DNA of 64,000 bases from GM7GCV1 sp965222065 (GTDB lineage Bacteria > Pseudomonadota > Gammaproteobacteria > Pseudomonadales > GM7GCV1), in assembly GCA_965222065.1 (NCBI GenBank), contig OZ244933.1, positions 1,240,001-1,304,000 on the forward strand, in the 5' to 3' direction. The position numbers and the translations under genes are program-made. Under the pieces are notes generated by a model that worked only from the letters and a program-made list of their open reading frames with translations, searched no databases and was not told where the DNA came from. Shown one piece after another: positions 53,750 through 63,231 of this stretch; position 1 is the stretch's first letter, and the number at the start of each line of letters is the position of its first letter.

Positions 53750-55660
53750 ATGCATACAGATTCAAAAAACGGGTGGAAGGTCGAAGACTCGGCTGAAGCC
53801 TATCGACTCGACGACTGGAACGCGGGTCACTTCAATATTACCGACTCCGGTCACCTGGCCATTGAGTGCCAGGTAAATGGCTCGGTCGTTCGTGTTCCCA
53901 TCATGGATATTATTGAAGGCATGCAGGAACGCGACCTGTGTATGCCGGCATTGATTCGTGTGGAGAACATCCTCGACCATAGCCTTAAAGCCCTGAACGA
54001 AGCCTTCATCCAGGCCATAGACGCCTGCGGTTACCAGAATGTGTATCGGGGCGTATTTCCCATTAAGGTGAACCAGCAGGCACAGATCGTTGAAGAAATT
54101 GTGCGCTTTGGCAAACCTTACAACCACGGCCTGGAGGCCGGCAGCAAGCCGGAACTCATTATTGCCCTGGCCATGCTGGAGAACGAAGGCAGTTACATTG
54201 TCTGCAACGGCTACAAGGACGAGGAATTTATTGATCTGGGGCTACGCGCTATCCAGCTCGGCTATAAATGTTTCTTTGTTATTGAAACCCCGACCGAAGT
54301 GCCGGTAATAATTCGCCGGGCACAGGCGCTGGGCATCAAACCCATGCTGGGCACCCGGGTCAAACTTTCCACCACAGTGGAAGGCCACTGGCAAAAGGAC
54401 AGCGGTGATCGTTCCATCTTTGGCCTGAACAGCCTGCAAATTATCCAGGTGATCGACATGCTGAAAGAAGCGGACATGCTTGACTGCCTGCAACTTTTGC
54501 ACTTTCACCTGGGCTCTCAGATTCCCAGCATTCATAACATTCGCAAGGGTGTTCAGGAAGCCTGTCGTTACTACACCAGCATGTTACGTGAAGGCGCCAA
54601 CATGCAGTACATGGATGTGGGCGGTGGCCTGGCAGTGGACTATGAAGGCAACCAGCAACGCAGCATGAACAGCAAAAACTACACGCTGGGCGAATACTGT
54701 AGCGACATCCTGGAAACCATCATGTTGACGCTGGACCCGGAAGAGATTCCCCACCCGACGATTATCTCTGAGTCAGGTCGTGCAACATCCGCCTATTCCA
54801 GTATCTTCCTGTTTAACATTCTGGATGTCGCCCACTTTGACCCGGTTCAGCAACTTCACGAACCACCACAGGGCAGCGACGAGAAACTTAAAAACCTGCG
54901 CGAGGTTCTGGAGGTGATCACCCCGGATAATTTGCAGGAATGCTACAACGACGCCAATTATTATCGCGACGAAATTCGCCACCTGTTTCACCATGGACAG
55001 GTGGAATTGCGTGAACGCGCTACCGCGGAAAACCTCTACCTGGAGGTTCTGCAAAATATACTAAAGCTGGCACCGGAAGCCGGTGTCCTGTCCGAAGAAC
55101 TGGAAGGCCTACAGCGCAGCCTGACGGATGTTTACTACGGCAATTTCAGTGTATTCCAGTCGCTGCCTGATGCCTGGGCCATCAACCAGGTTTTCCCGAT
55201 CATGCCGGTTCACCGGCTCGATGAAAAACCCACAAGGCAGGCGACCTTTGCCGACCTCACCTGTGACTGTGACGGCAAGCTCGATCATTTTATCGGCGGG
55301 GAAAACACCCTGCCCCTGCACGAATTACGAGACGGCGAAGATTACTTTGTCGGTGTCTTCCTGGTCGGGGCCTACCAGGAAACACTGAGTGACCTGCATA
55401 ACCTGTTTGGCGATACCAATGTGGTCAGTGTTCGCATTGAAGAAGATGGCAGTTTCGAGTTTGTTCATGAAATTGAAGGAGATACCATCGAAGATGTACT
55501 GGACTATGTGGAATACGACATCAAGGCCATGAAAGAACGATTCCGGCGTATTGTCGAAAAAGCCGTTCGGGAAAATAAAATTTCCGTAAAAACACGACAG
55601 CAAATACTCAAGTCATTTGCTGATAGTCTCACCGGTTACACCTACTACGAAGTGGAGTAA
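53750..55660 (+). CDS. speA: biosynthetic arginine decarboxylase
   Basis: 636-residue PLP enzyme of the alanine-racemase-fold SpeA family, making agmatine from arginine. PLP lysine Lys106 in GVFPIKVNQQ; LHFHLGSQIPSI, MQYMDVGGGLAVDYEG and ISESGRATSAYSSIFLFN are typical. Good AAAGGA site. Next come carboxy(nor)spermidine dehydrogenase and decarboxylase, so the arginine is probably destined for putrescine and then spermidine. Agmatine-to-putrescine enzymes are not in the window. Confidence 0.97.
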   Translation: MHTDSKNGWKVEDSAEAYRLDDWNAGHFNITDSGHLAIECQVNGSVVRVPIMDIIEGMQERDLCMPALIRVENILDHSLKALNEAFIQAIDACGYQNVYRGVFPIKVNQQAQIVEEIVRFGKPYNHGLEAGSKPELIIALAMLENEGSYIVCNGYKDEEFIDLGLRAIQLGYKCFFVIETPTEVPVIIRRAQALGIKPMLGTRVKLSTTVEGHWQKDSGDRSIFGLNSLQIIQVIDMLKEADMLDCLQLLHFHLGSQIPSIHNIRKGVQEACRYYTSMLREGANMQYMDVGGGLAVDYEGNQQRSMNSKNYTLGEYCSDILETIMLTLDPEEIPHPTIISESGRATSAYSSIFLFNILDVAHFDPVQQLHEPPQGSDEKLKNLREVLEVITPDNLQECYNDANYYRDEIRHLFHHGQVELRERATAENLYLEVLQNILKLAPEAGVLSEELEGLQRSLTDVYYGNFSVFQSLPDAWAINQVFPIMPVHRLDEKPTRQATFADLTCDCDGKLDHFIGGENTLPLHELRDGEDYFVGVFLVGAYQETLSDLHNLFGDTNVVSVRIEEDGSFEFVHEIEGDTIEDVLDYVEYDIKAMKERFRRIVEKAVRENKISVKTRQQILKSFADSLTGYTYYEVE

Positions 55661-55663
55661 GTT

Positions 55664-56869
<1,206 letters not shown>

Positions 56870-56875
56870 GCAAAG

Positions 56876-56907
56876 CGGGGTCAGAGTAAAAACTTACTCT
56901 GACCCCG
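56876..56907. repeat. second copy of the GGGGTCAGAGTAA palindrome, in the nspC leader
   Basis: CGGGGTCAGAGTAA (56876-56889), loop AAAC, and the complementary TTACTCTGACCCCG (56894-56907). It differs from the copy at 2489-2520 only at the centre and the flanking base pair. It fills the 46-base gap between the dehydrogenase stop and the nspC ATG (56916), where a ribosome site would be expected. Confidence 0.85.
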
Positions 56908-56915
56908 GTTAATTT

Positions 56916-58079
56916 ATGGCACACCATTTCGATCAGTTTGACCCGCAGCGCGTCCCTTCACCCTGTTATGTGGTTGACGAGGTCGCGGTCGAAGAAAACC
57001 TGAAAATCCTCGCCGATGTTCAGGCCCGCAGTGGTGCCAAAGTCCTGGCTGCGCTAAAAGCTTTTTCCATGTGGAAGTTAGCCCCGCTGACATCCAGATA
57101 TCTCAGCGGCACCTGTGCCAGTGGTTATAACGAGGCGCGTTTGGGTAAAGAAGAATACGGTGGTGAAACCCACGTTTTTTCGGCAGCTTATTCCGAATCC
57201 GACCTCGAAAAAATCCTGCCACTGGCAGACCATCTGGTTTTTAACTCCTGTGCCCAATGGCAACGTTTTAAACCGAGGGTAGAGGCGTTCCAAAGCGAGC
57301 ATGGTAAACCCAGGGTGGGCTTACGCCTGAATCCGGAGCATTCCGAAGGCACTGTGCCTATCTACGATCCATGCGCACCCTGCTCCCGACTCGGCATTAC
57401 CTTTGATGAGCTGGAACCGGAGTCACTGGAAGGGATTAGCGGTATACATATGCATACTCTGTGCGAACAGGGTTTTGAGCCCTTGCAGCGAACCGTGGCT
57501 GCATTGGAAGAGAAGTTTGGTGATCTGCTGGAGGATATGGAGTGGCTCAACCTGGGCGGCGGGCACCACATCACCAAGCCGGATTATGATCGCGAAGGGT
57601 TGATTGCACTGATCAAACAGTTGCGTGAACGCTACAATGTCGAGGTTTATCTGGAGCCGGGCGAGGCCATTGCCATCCACACGGGTGTTCTGGTCACAGA
57701 AGTACTGGACATCAAGCACAACCAGATGAACCTGGCCATTCTGGATACCTCGGCTACCTGCCATATGCCCGATGTCCTGGAGATGCCCTATCGCCCTGAT
57801 GTTCTGCATGCCGGCGAACCGGAAGAAAAAAATTACACCTATCGCTTGGGAGGGATGACCTGTCTGGCAGGCGATGTGATTGGCGATTACAGCTTTGACG
57901 ACGAACTCAAGCCAGGTGACCGACTGGTCTTTGACGATATGTCGCACTACACCATGGTCAAGACAACCACCTTTAACGGTATCAACCTACCCTCGATTGC
58001 ACTGTGGAACTCCAGGAAAGATCAACTTGAGATCGTTAAACAATTCGGCTACGAGGATTTCAGGGAGCGCCTTTCATAA
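56916..58079 (+). CDS. nspC: carboxynorspermidine/carboxyspermidine decarboxylase
   Basis: 387-residue PLP enzyme of the alanine-racemase/group IV decarboxylase fold. PLP lysine Lys48 in VLAALKAFSMW; LRLNPEHSEG, IHMHTLCEQG, WLNLGGGHHITK, the glutamate in VYLEPGEAIAIHTG and DTSATCHMPDVLEMPYRP are family signatures. It decarboxylates carboxy(nor)spermidine to (nor)spermidine. Third gene of the speA unit. No ribosome site is visible: the region is occupied by the palindrome at 56876-56907. Confidence 0.95.
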   Translation: MAHHFDQFDPQRVPSPCYVVDEVAVEENLKILADVQARSGAKVLAALKAFSMWKLAPLTSRYLSGTCASGYNEARLGKEEYGGETHVFSAAYSESDLEKILPLADHLVFNSCAQWQRFKPRVEAFQSEHGKPRVGLRLNPEHSEGTVPIYDPCAPCSRLGITFDELEPESLEGISGIHMHTLCEQGFEPLQRTVAALEEKFGDLLEDMEWLNLGGGHHITKPDYDREGLIALIKQLRERYNVEVYLEPGEAIAIHTGVLVTEVLDIKHNQMNLAILDTSATCHMPDVLEMPYRPDVLHAGEPEEKNYTYRLGGMTCLAGDVIGDYSFDDELKPGDRLVFDDMSHYTMVKTTTFNGINLPSIALWNSRKDQLEIVKQFGYEDFRERLS

Positions 58080-58108
58080 GTAGTGACAAGCTGACCTGAT
58101 CTCTCCTT

Positions 58109-58513
58109 TCAAGTTTTTCCCTTCCTCTCCATATAGTATCGCCGCCAATCGCCATCCTGAATGAAGCGGCCCTCGTCTACCGGCTGATTATAGACATACG
58201 TCCAGGCATAGCCGGGCTCACCCATCAATTCAATGGACTGACGCAAATACAACGAACTGGATTCCTGTCCGGGAAAGTAATCTTCATAGGGGTCAAGAAT
58301 CTCCCATACATCCGGATGCAGCACTTCATAGACCTCACCTACGACAAGGCCTGCGCCCTCCTTCAAACCGGGATAACTACCCAGATCGTAGAGACTTCCC
58401 TGTACCTGCGACTCACACACGAATCGCAAGTGTTCACTGGCGGGCAATGCATCCATTGCCCCCAAGCCACGCATCAGTGTGCCGTAAAGAAACAGATATT
58501 CGGAAGAACTCAC
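58109..58513 (-). CDS. gamma-glutamylcyclotransferase-like protein
   Basis: 134 residues of the GGCT/YtfP/AIG2 fold: FLYGTLMRG near the N-terminus, GSLYDLGSYPGLKEG, and LDPYEDYFP with the catalytic-type glutamate position, then YVY. Family members open or form gamma-glutamyl cycles on glutathione or gamma-glutamylamines; bacterial substrates are mostly unknown. Its position next to polyamine genes could hint at gamma-glutamylpolyamine chemistry, but it is convergent with them, so the link is weak. Confidence 0.85.
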   Translation of the reverse strand: MSSSEYLFLYGTLMRGLGAMDALPASEHLRFVCESQVQGSLYDLGSYPGLKEGAGLVVGEVYEVLHPDVWEILDPYEDYFPGQESSSLYLRQSIELMGEPGYAWTYVYNQPVDEGRFIQDGDWRRYYMERKGKT

Positions 58514-58597
58514 TCTATTCAGTAGCTACCCGGAAAAAGCCGGTATGAAAGTAGTTAAATCCTGCCGCCAAGAGGAGCGAATAGCAAGTTGGCGAAA

Positions 58598-59602
58598 TTA
58601 ATTAAATACCTGTGGCAATAACACTTCGCCGGGTACAGGACAAAAGCTGGCCACATCACTATTGAGCATGGGCGGACGTCCCCGGTACCATTCGGATTGA
58701 TCCAGCCGACGGTAGGCTACCAGGTTGGCGGGCGCTCTTTGCTCTTCCTCTGAACTAAAAATATCGCCGTATTCCAATAGATACAGAGGGCTTACCGAAA
58801 AATTCGCTGCTTCCAGATAAAACCATTGGCCATCAACCCAAACTCCCGCGACATAGTGATCCGCTGGTCTGTCATCCTCGGGATTGGTATCCACAAGGAT
58901 TTTTGATAATTCAAACAGCTCAAAACCGCCGACAGCAAACGCGAGATCCAAAAGGCTATCCACAGCATCACAATCGTCTTCGATGCTGTGGTAATGCAAA
59001 TAGGCCTCGGTGTTATCTGCCCAGTTCTCATTGGGTTCATCAATCAAACGGCCAAGTGGTCGAGTCCGCTGGCGCATTTCTTCCAGCCATTCCAGTGAAC
59101 GCTGCTCGACCCCGCTCAAGTCTTTCGGCAGTTCTCCAGTTTCTACATTTCTGCAAAAACCCTGCCGCTCCGGGTGTTGCTCCACCACACCGGGATAGCA
59201 ATAACAACTCGACAAGTTCTGGTTGCCCTCAAGGCTACAGAATGCCTGTTTCTTCTCGCGAAGCGTCTCCAGCGAATCCAGCGCCACCAGTGGGTTCTCA
59301 CAATTGCCAATCTGGTAATCATCAATTTGCTCAGCGGAAGACCTCACTGTCGGCTTGCAACTCTCACGACGATCCGGAAATCGGGCCAGTGCAAACTCGT
59401 GGCAAAAACAGCCGGGTAGCGCATGATTTTCGGGGAGGACACACTTGCCCGTGTCGCCCAATACCTGACCTGCAGGAGGACCGTCTTGTTCCGGATTAGA
59501 GGTGCAAGCTGATAGCAAGAGCAGGAAGACTGAATATAGGACAGCCCATGATACCCTTGCCCGTCCGTATGACGGCAGCAAAGCAAAAACACAGGACAAC
59601 AT
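58598..59602 (-). CDS. cysteine-rich lipoprotein with possible transglutaminase-like cysteine peptidase domain
   Basis: About 334 residues, not recognised. A signal sequence with lipobox LLSAC is followed by two cysteine motifs of similar plan: C..LPENHALPGCFC..FPDRRESC (~residues 53-82) and C..LEGNQNLSSCYC..HPERQGFC (~120-150), each with four cysteines. The C-terminal half carries DDCDAVDSLLDLA, a later DHYVAGVWVDGQWFYLEA, and an aromatic tail. The Cys, His and acidic order and the VDGQWFYLEA phrase resemble transglutaminase-like cysteine peptidases, but this is a suggestion from pattern only. ATG 59602 or GTG 59611 may be the start. Monocistronic, outer-membrane or periplasmic. Confidence 0.7.
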   Translation of the reverse strand: MLSCVFALLPSYGRARVSWAVLYSVFLLLLSACTSNPEQDGPPAGQVLGDTGKCVLPENHALPGCFCHEFALARFPDRRESCKPTVRSSAEQIDDYQIGNCENPLVALDSLETLREKKQAFCSLEGNQNLSSCYCYPGVVEQHPERQGFCRNVETGELPKDLSGVEQRSLEWLEEMRQRTRPLGRLIDEPNENWADNTEAYLHYHSIEDDCDAVDSLLDLAFAVGGFELFELSKILVDTNPEDDRPADHYVAGVWVDGQWFYLEAANFSVSPLYLLEYGDIFSSEEEQRAPANLVAYRRLDQSEWYRGRPPMLNSDVASFCPVPGEVLLPQVFN

Positions 59603-59851
59603 CCTTGGCACCCATTGACTGTTCTAATATATGAGGCTCTGAGGCTATGACCTGTATACAGGCAAGTAAAGCGATTATATTGGTGAACGGAGCGCCGCAA
59701 AAAACCCGGCGTTATCAATAGTTGTCAGCAAGCGCCATGTCTACTATATACACAGCTCTTGTTGATAATATTTATAAAAGATTTTTATCTAAAACAGTTG
59801 CCTGTTATGCAAAATCGGTCTAATAAACTTTCAGGAGCACAGTGGCAAAAA

Positions 59852-60286
59852 ATGATTTTAACCCCTTTTCACCTCGCTATTCAGGTTCGCAATATTGACG
59901 AGGCCAGGGAATTCTATGGAACAAAAATGGGCCTGCCCGAGGGCCGGAGCGCAGATCACTGGATCGACTTCAACCTGTTTGGCCATCAACTGGTCACTCA
60001 CCTGAACCCCTCCATTGGCAAGGACGGAAAAATCCAGAGTATCCATAACCCGGTAGACGGCCACGGTGTCCCGGTACCACACTTCGGCGTGGTTATGAAT
60101 TTTGATCAGTGGGAAGCCCTCGCCAATCGCGCCAAAGGGTTTGTCGATGAATTTATTATCGAACCTTATATTCGCTTCAAGGGCGAGCCCGGAGAACAAG
60201 GCACCATGTTTTTCCAGGATCCGTCAGGCAACGCGCTGGAATTCAAGGCCTTCAGAAACATCGAACAGAGTCTGTTTGCCAAGTAG
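59852..60286 (+). CDS. VOC-family (glyoxalase-fold) protein
   Basis: 144 residues of the vicinal-oxygen-chelate fold: FHLAIQVRNIDEAREFYG at the start, the HWIDFNLFGHQLVTHL stretch and FFQDPSGNALEFKAF at the end, giving two beta-alpha-beta-beta-beta units with His/Glu metal ligand positions. Substrate unknown; homologues are often labelled glyoxalase or dioxygenase without proof. ATG 59852 matches the family N-terminus; the longer frame to 59759 is unlikely. Confidence 0.85.
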   Translation: MILTPFHLAIQVRNIDEAREFYGTKMGLPEGRSADHWIDFNLFGHQLVTHLNPSIGKDGKIQSIHNPVDGHGVPVPHFGVVMNFDQWEALANRAKGFVDEFIIEPYIRFKGEPGEQGTMFFQDPSGNALEFKAFRNIEQSLFAK

Positions 60287-60293
60287 CTTCCAG

Positions 60294-60680
60294 TTACATC
60301 CAGGTATCGAAGGACTTAAGAATCGGACAGGGTCCAGACTTGCCATGGGCACACTCATTTGCCAGTTTCTTTAGCGCATTCCGTGCCTGTTGCAACTCCT
60401 CTATCCTGGTATCCAGCGCACTAATACGTGCCCTGGCCAACTCTCGGGCCCTGGAGCGGTCATCGCTGGAATCCAGGGAAATGAGCTCTTTAATTTCCTG
60501 CAGGCTAAAACCAGCAGATTGTGCCTTGCGAATAAACGTAAGGCGTCGCACATCCTCCTGGCCATAGTGCCTGATACCTCCCTTTTTTGATGGGGTTTCC
60601 ATCAGTCCTTTCCGTTGATAAAAACGAATGGTCTCAACACCAACTCCACAGGCATCAGCGAGTTTTCCAATCGTGAACAT
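60294..60680 (-). CDS. MerR-family regulator of the mercury/thiol-metal branch
   Basis: 128 residues: winged helix (FTIGKLADACGVGVETIRFYQRKGLM) and dimerisation helix, closely resembling MerR. Of the three mercury-binding cysteines of Tn501 MerR, those corresponding to Cys117 and Cys126 are present (NECAHGKSGPCPIL), but the Cys82 position is not a cysteine (LDSSDDRSRARE). The inducer is therefore uncertain. It is divergent from the Grx-MauE gene, with a near-perfect mer-type operator between them. Confidence 0.9.
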   Translation of the reverse strand: MFTIGKLADACGVGVETIRFYQRKGLMETPSKKGGIRHYGQEDVRRLTFIRKAQSAGFSLQEIKELISLDSSDDRSRARELARARISALDTRIEELQQARNALKKLANECAHGKSGPCPILKSFDTWM

Positions 60681-60685
60681 AGCGC

Positions 60686-60717
60686 TTGACTCCGTACCCT
60701 GGTACGGGGTTTATGTT
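60686..60717 (+). promoter_or_regulatory. MerR-type promoter/operator for the Grx-MauE gene
   Basis: TTGACT (-35, 60686-60691) and TATGTT (-10, 60712-60717) are separated by 20 bases instead of 17. The spacer holds the dyad CCGTACC-CT-GGTACGG (60692-60707), which matches the classic mer operator core TTGACTCCGTAC. Over-long spacing with a central dyad is the hallmark of MerR-activated promoters. Confidence 0.88.
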
Positions 60718-60751
60718 ATTCAAACTTGAGTACCATTACGAGGATATTCTT

Positions 60752-61519
60752 ATGAATACAGGCAATTCTGCCTCTGCAAAAGATAAAACCGCTGTGCTTT
60801 ATCGTATGGTTATGGACAAACACCTGTGCCCGTTTGGGCTAAAAACCAGACACCTGCTAAAGAGCCAGGACTATAAGGTTGAAGATCACTGGCTGACTTC
60901 GAGGGACGAGGTCGATGCGTTTAAATCCAAACACAATGTCTCAACGACACCTCAGGTATTTATTGCCGATGAACGCATAGGCGGGTACGAAGACGTACGT
61001 CGTTACCTTGGCAAAACGGTTCCAGACAAGGATGCTACAAGCTATAAGCCGGTCATTGCGCTTTTTAGCATAACGTTTCTTGCATCGCTTTCTGCAAGCT
61101 ATGCTGCGTTCGACACTTTTTTCACGGTTAAGGCCGCAGAATGGTTTATCGCTTTCAGTATGGCCATTCTGGCTTTGTTAAAACTCCAGAACGTGGAAAG
61201 CTTCGCTACCATGTTTCTCAACTATGATCTGCTGGCAAAGCGATGGGTGCCCTATTCCTATATTTACCCATTTGCCGAAGGCCTCGCCGGCGTATTGATG
61301 ATCGGCGGCATTTTGAACTGGCTCTCCATACCTGTGGCATTTTTCATTGGCTCTGTGGGAGCCGTCTCGGTATTCAAAGCCGTTTATATCGATAAACGCG
61401 AATTGAAATGCGCCTGCGTAGGTGGTTCCAGTAACGTACCTTTGGGGTTTATCTCGTTGACTGAGAACCTGATGATGATCGCCATGGCCGTATGGATGGC
61501 TTACAAACTCTTTATATAG
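60752..61519 (+). CDS. glutaredoxin-MauE fusion membrane protein
   Basis: 255 residues. N-terminal glutaredoxin-like domain (~13-92) with a single active-site cysteine, Cys26 (HLCPFGLKTR), and the cis-Pro region STTPQVFI; then about five membrane segments (~101-122, 130-150, 171-190, 192-212, 230-253) of the MauE/DoxX redox-associated type, with conserved CAC (Cys220, Cys222) in KCACVGGSSNVPLGF. MauE/DoxX proteins pass thiol electrons across the membrane. AGGA site at ATG 60752. Expression is probably controlled by the MerR protein through the operator at 60686. No mer transporter or reductase genes are nearby. Confidence 0.85.
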   Translation: MNTGNSASAKDKTAVLYRMVMDKHLCPFGLKTRHLLKSQDYKVEDHWLTSRDEVDAFKSKHNVSTTPQVFIADERIGGYEDVRRYLGKTVPDKDATSYKPVIALFSITFLASLSASYAAFDTFFTVKAAEWFIAFSMAILALLKLQNVESFATMFLNYDLLAKRWVPYSYIYPFAEGLAGVLMIGGILNWLSIPVAFFIGSVGAVSVFKAVYIDKRELKCACVGGSSNVPLGFISLTENLMMIAMAVWMAYKLFI

Positions 61520-61543
61520 CCAAGTATATTAGTAGCTTTCCCC

Positions 61544-61575
61544 AAATAAGGCTCCTGATCTAGGGAGCCTTATTT
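61544..61575. terminator. bidirectional terminator overlapping the purK stop
   Basis: Perfect 12-bp stem AAATAAGGCTCC (61544-61555) and GGAGCCTTATTT (61564-61575) with an 8-base loop. The purK stop codon (61560-61562) is in the loop and its last codons form one arm. It separates the convergent Grx-MauE and purK genes. Confidence 0.85.
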
Positions 61576-62702
61576 CTTGATTGCTGCAAATGTCCAACTC
61601 CAGATTTTTCAGCAAAGGAACGCATTTCGGACAGTAGCTCAGGCATGGAGCTGTGCTGGAAATTGACATGCCCCACTTTTCGGCCAGGTCTTGGCTCCTT
61701 GTTATACCAGTTCAAAAAGCTGAACTCGTTGAGCAGATGTAAAGGCGGCGCTTCCGTACCGATTAGATTTAACATGCCGGAAGCACTTGTATTCTCGGTT
61801 GTACCCAGTTTGTAGCCCGCAACTGCGCGAACATGGTTTTCAAACTGGCTGGTTGTATGGCTCTGGTCTGTCCAGTGACCACTATTGTGTACCCGTGGCG
61901 CAAGCTCGTTAACCAGTACCTCCTCACCACAGACAAAACATTCAATAGCCAGAACGCCGACGTAATCCATTGCTTCCAGTAACTTCCTGGCATAACCCTC
62001 CATCGCCGTTTTTACCGTCTCAGTGACATTGGGCGAGGGAGAAAGGCTGTAAATAAGGATTCCCTGATCATGGACATTCTCTGTAACAGGGTAGAATGCA
62101 ATGTCTCCATCGCGACTACGCACCGCAATAATCGACGCTTCAAGGTCATAGGCAACACCTTGCTCGACAATCCACTCACCTTCGTAACCGGCATTGGCGA
62201 ACCTGGTCAGAGCTTGCATATCGGACAGAACGTGCTGGTTTTTGCCGTCGTACGCCAACCGGGTGGATTTTGCATAGAGCGGAAACTCGGGGGTGGGCAA
62301 ATCCAGTGCTTCCTTTGCATTGGACAAGAAGCTATAAGTTGCTACCGGGATTGAAAGCGATTCAAGCAACTGCTTTTCCAGGTAACGATGACTGCATTTT
62401 TTTAATGCATCGGGATTGGGGTGAACCGGACAAAAGCTTGCCAGATCTTTCAACAGATCCAAATCTACCTGCTCTTTCTCAACCGTAATAACGTCTGGCG
62501 ACCCCATCTGAGCATAAATTTCTGAGGCACTTGTGCCTTCTCTCAAGACAACAATCTCGCCCAGGCCCTGAATACACTCAGTTTCTGACACACGATCGCT
62601 TTCGATAAGAAAGCTGAACTTCATACCAAGGCGAATTCCCGCAAAAGCCAGCATCCGGGCCAATTGCCCCCCGCCGATTACGCCAATGTGCATAGCCGTC
62701 AT
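61560..62702 (-). CDS. purK: 5-(carboxyamino)imidazole ribonucleotide synthase
   Basis: 380-residue ATP-grasp enzyme. N-terminal MHIGVIGGGQLARML, VEQGVAYDLEASII, VNELAPRVHNSGHWT and HLLNEF near the end are PurK signatures. It makes N5-CAIR from AIR, ATP and bicarbonate. ATG 62702 has GGAG six bases upstream (a second ATG follows at 62693); the longer frame to 62759 would overlap purE. It begins 11 bases after the purE stop. Confidence 0.96.
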   Translation of the reverse strand: MTAMHIGVIGGGQLARMLAFAGIRLGMKFSFLIESDRVSETECIQGLGEIVVLREGTSASEIYAQMGSPDVITVEKEQVDLDLLKDLASFCPVHPNPDALKKCSHRYLEKQLLESLSIPVATYSFLSNAKEALDLPTPEFPLYAKSTRLAYDGKNQHVLSDMQALTRFANAGYEGEWIVEQGVAYDLEASIIAVRSRDGDIAFYPVTENVHDQGILIYSLSPSPNVTETVKTAMEGYARKLLEAMDYVGVLAIECFVCGEEVLVNELAPRVHNSGHWTDQSHTTSQFENHVRAVAGYKLGTTENTSASGMLNLIGTEAPPLHLLNEFSFLNWYNKEPRPGRKVGHVNFQHSSMPELLSEMRSFAEKSGVGHLQQSRNKAP

Positions 62703-62713
62703 CAAATTCTCCG

Positions 62714-63196
62714 CTACTCGACTTCTACCGGGACACTGTCCGTTTGCTTCTCGCGCCATTGAATCAGGCGCTGCTTCAGGTCAGCATCTTTTAATGCCAG
62801 AATCTGCGCAGCATAAAGGCCCGCGTTAAACGCACCGGATTCACCTATCGCCTGCGTTGCTACGGCAACGCCCTTGGGCATCTGGGCAATGGAAAGCAGG
62901 CTATCCATGCCATTAAGTGCCTTGCTCTGCACCGGAACGGCGATCACAGGCAGCTCCGTCATGGAGGCCAGCATCCCTGGCAGGTGTGCTGCACCACCGG
63001 CCCCGGCGATCAGTACTTCATAACCCTGATCAGTTGCCTCACGTGCAAACTGGTAAAGCCTGTCCGGGGTCCGATGCGCTGATACCACTTGCGCATGAAA
63101 AGAAATATCGAGCTCTTCCAATACGTGCGTGGATAATTGCATCGTCGGCCAGTCACTTTGCGACCCCATCACGATGGCTACTTTCTTTGTTTGCAT
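62714..63196 (-). CDS. purE: N5-carboxyaminoimidazole ribonucleotide mutase
   Basis: 160-residue class I PurE, moving the carboxylate of N5-CAIR to C4. Motifs: MGSQSDWPTMQ, VVSAHRTPDRLYQFA and AGAGGAAHLPGMLAS. Directly upstream of purK on the same strand. An SbtA-type permease ends 35 bases before its ATG. Confidence 0.97.
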   Translation of the reverse strand: MQTKKVAIVMGSQSDWPTMQLSTHVLEELDISFHAQVVSAHRTPDRLYQFAREATDQGYEVLIAGAGGAAHLPGMLASMTELPVIAVPVQSKALNGMDSLLSIAQMPKGVAVATQAIGESGAFNAGLYAAQILALKDADLKQRLIQWREKQTDSVPVEVE

Positions 63197-63231
63197 TCAT
63201 TTTCCTCTGATATTCGTGTAAATAGTCCGGC

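Noticed and set aside
60752..61519. Mercury transporter (MerT/MerC) as the MerR-controlled gene
   Set aside because: No MerT/MerC vicinal-cysteine first helix; the protein is a glutaredoxin fused to a MauE/DoxX-like unit.
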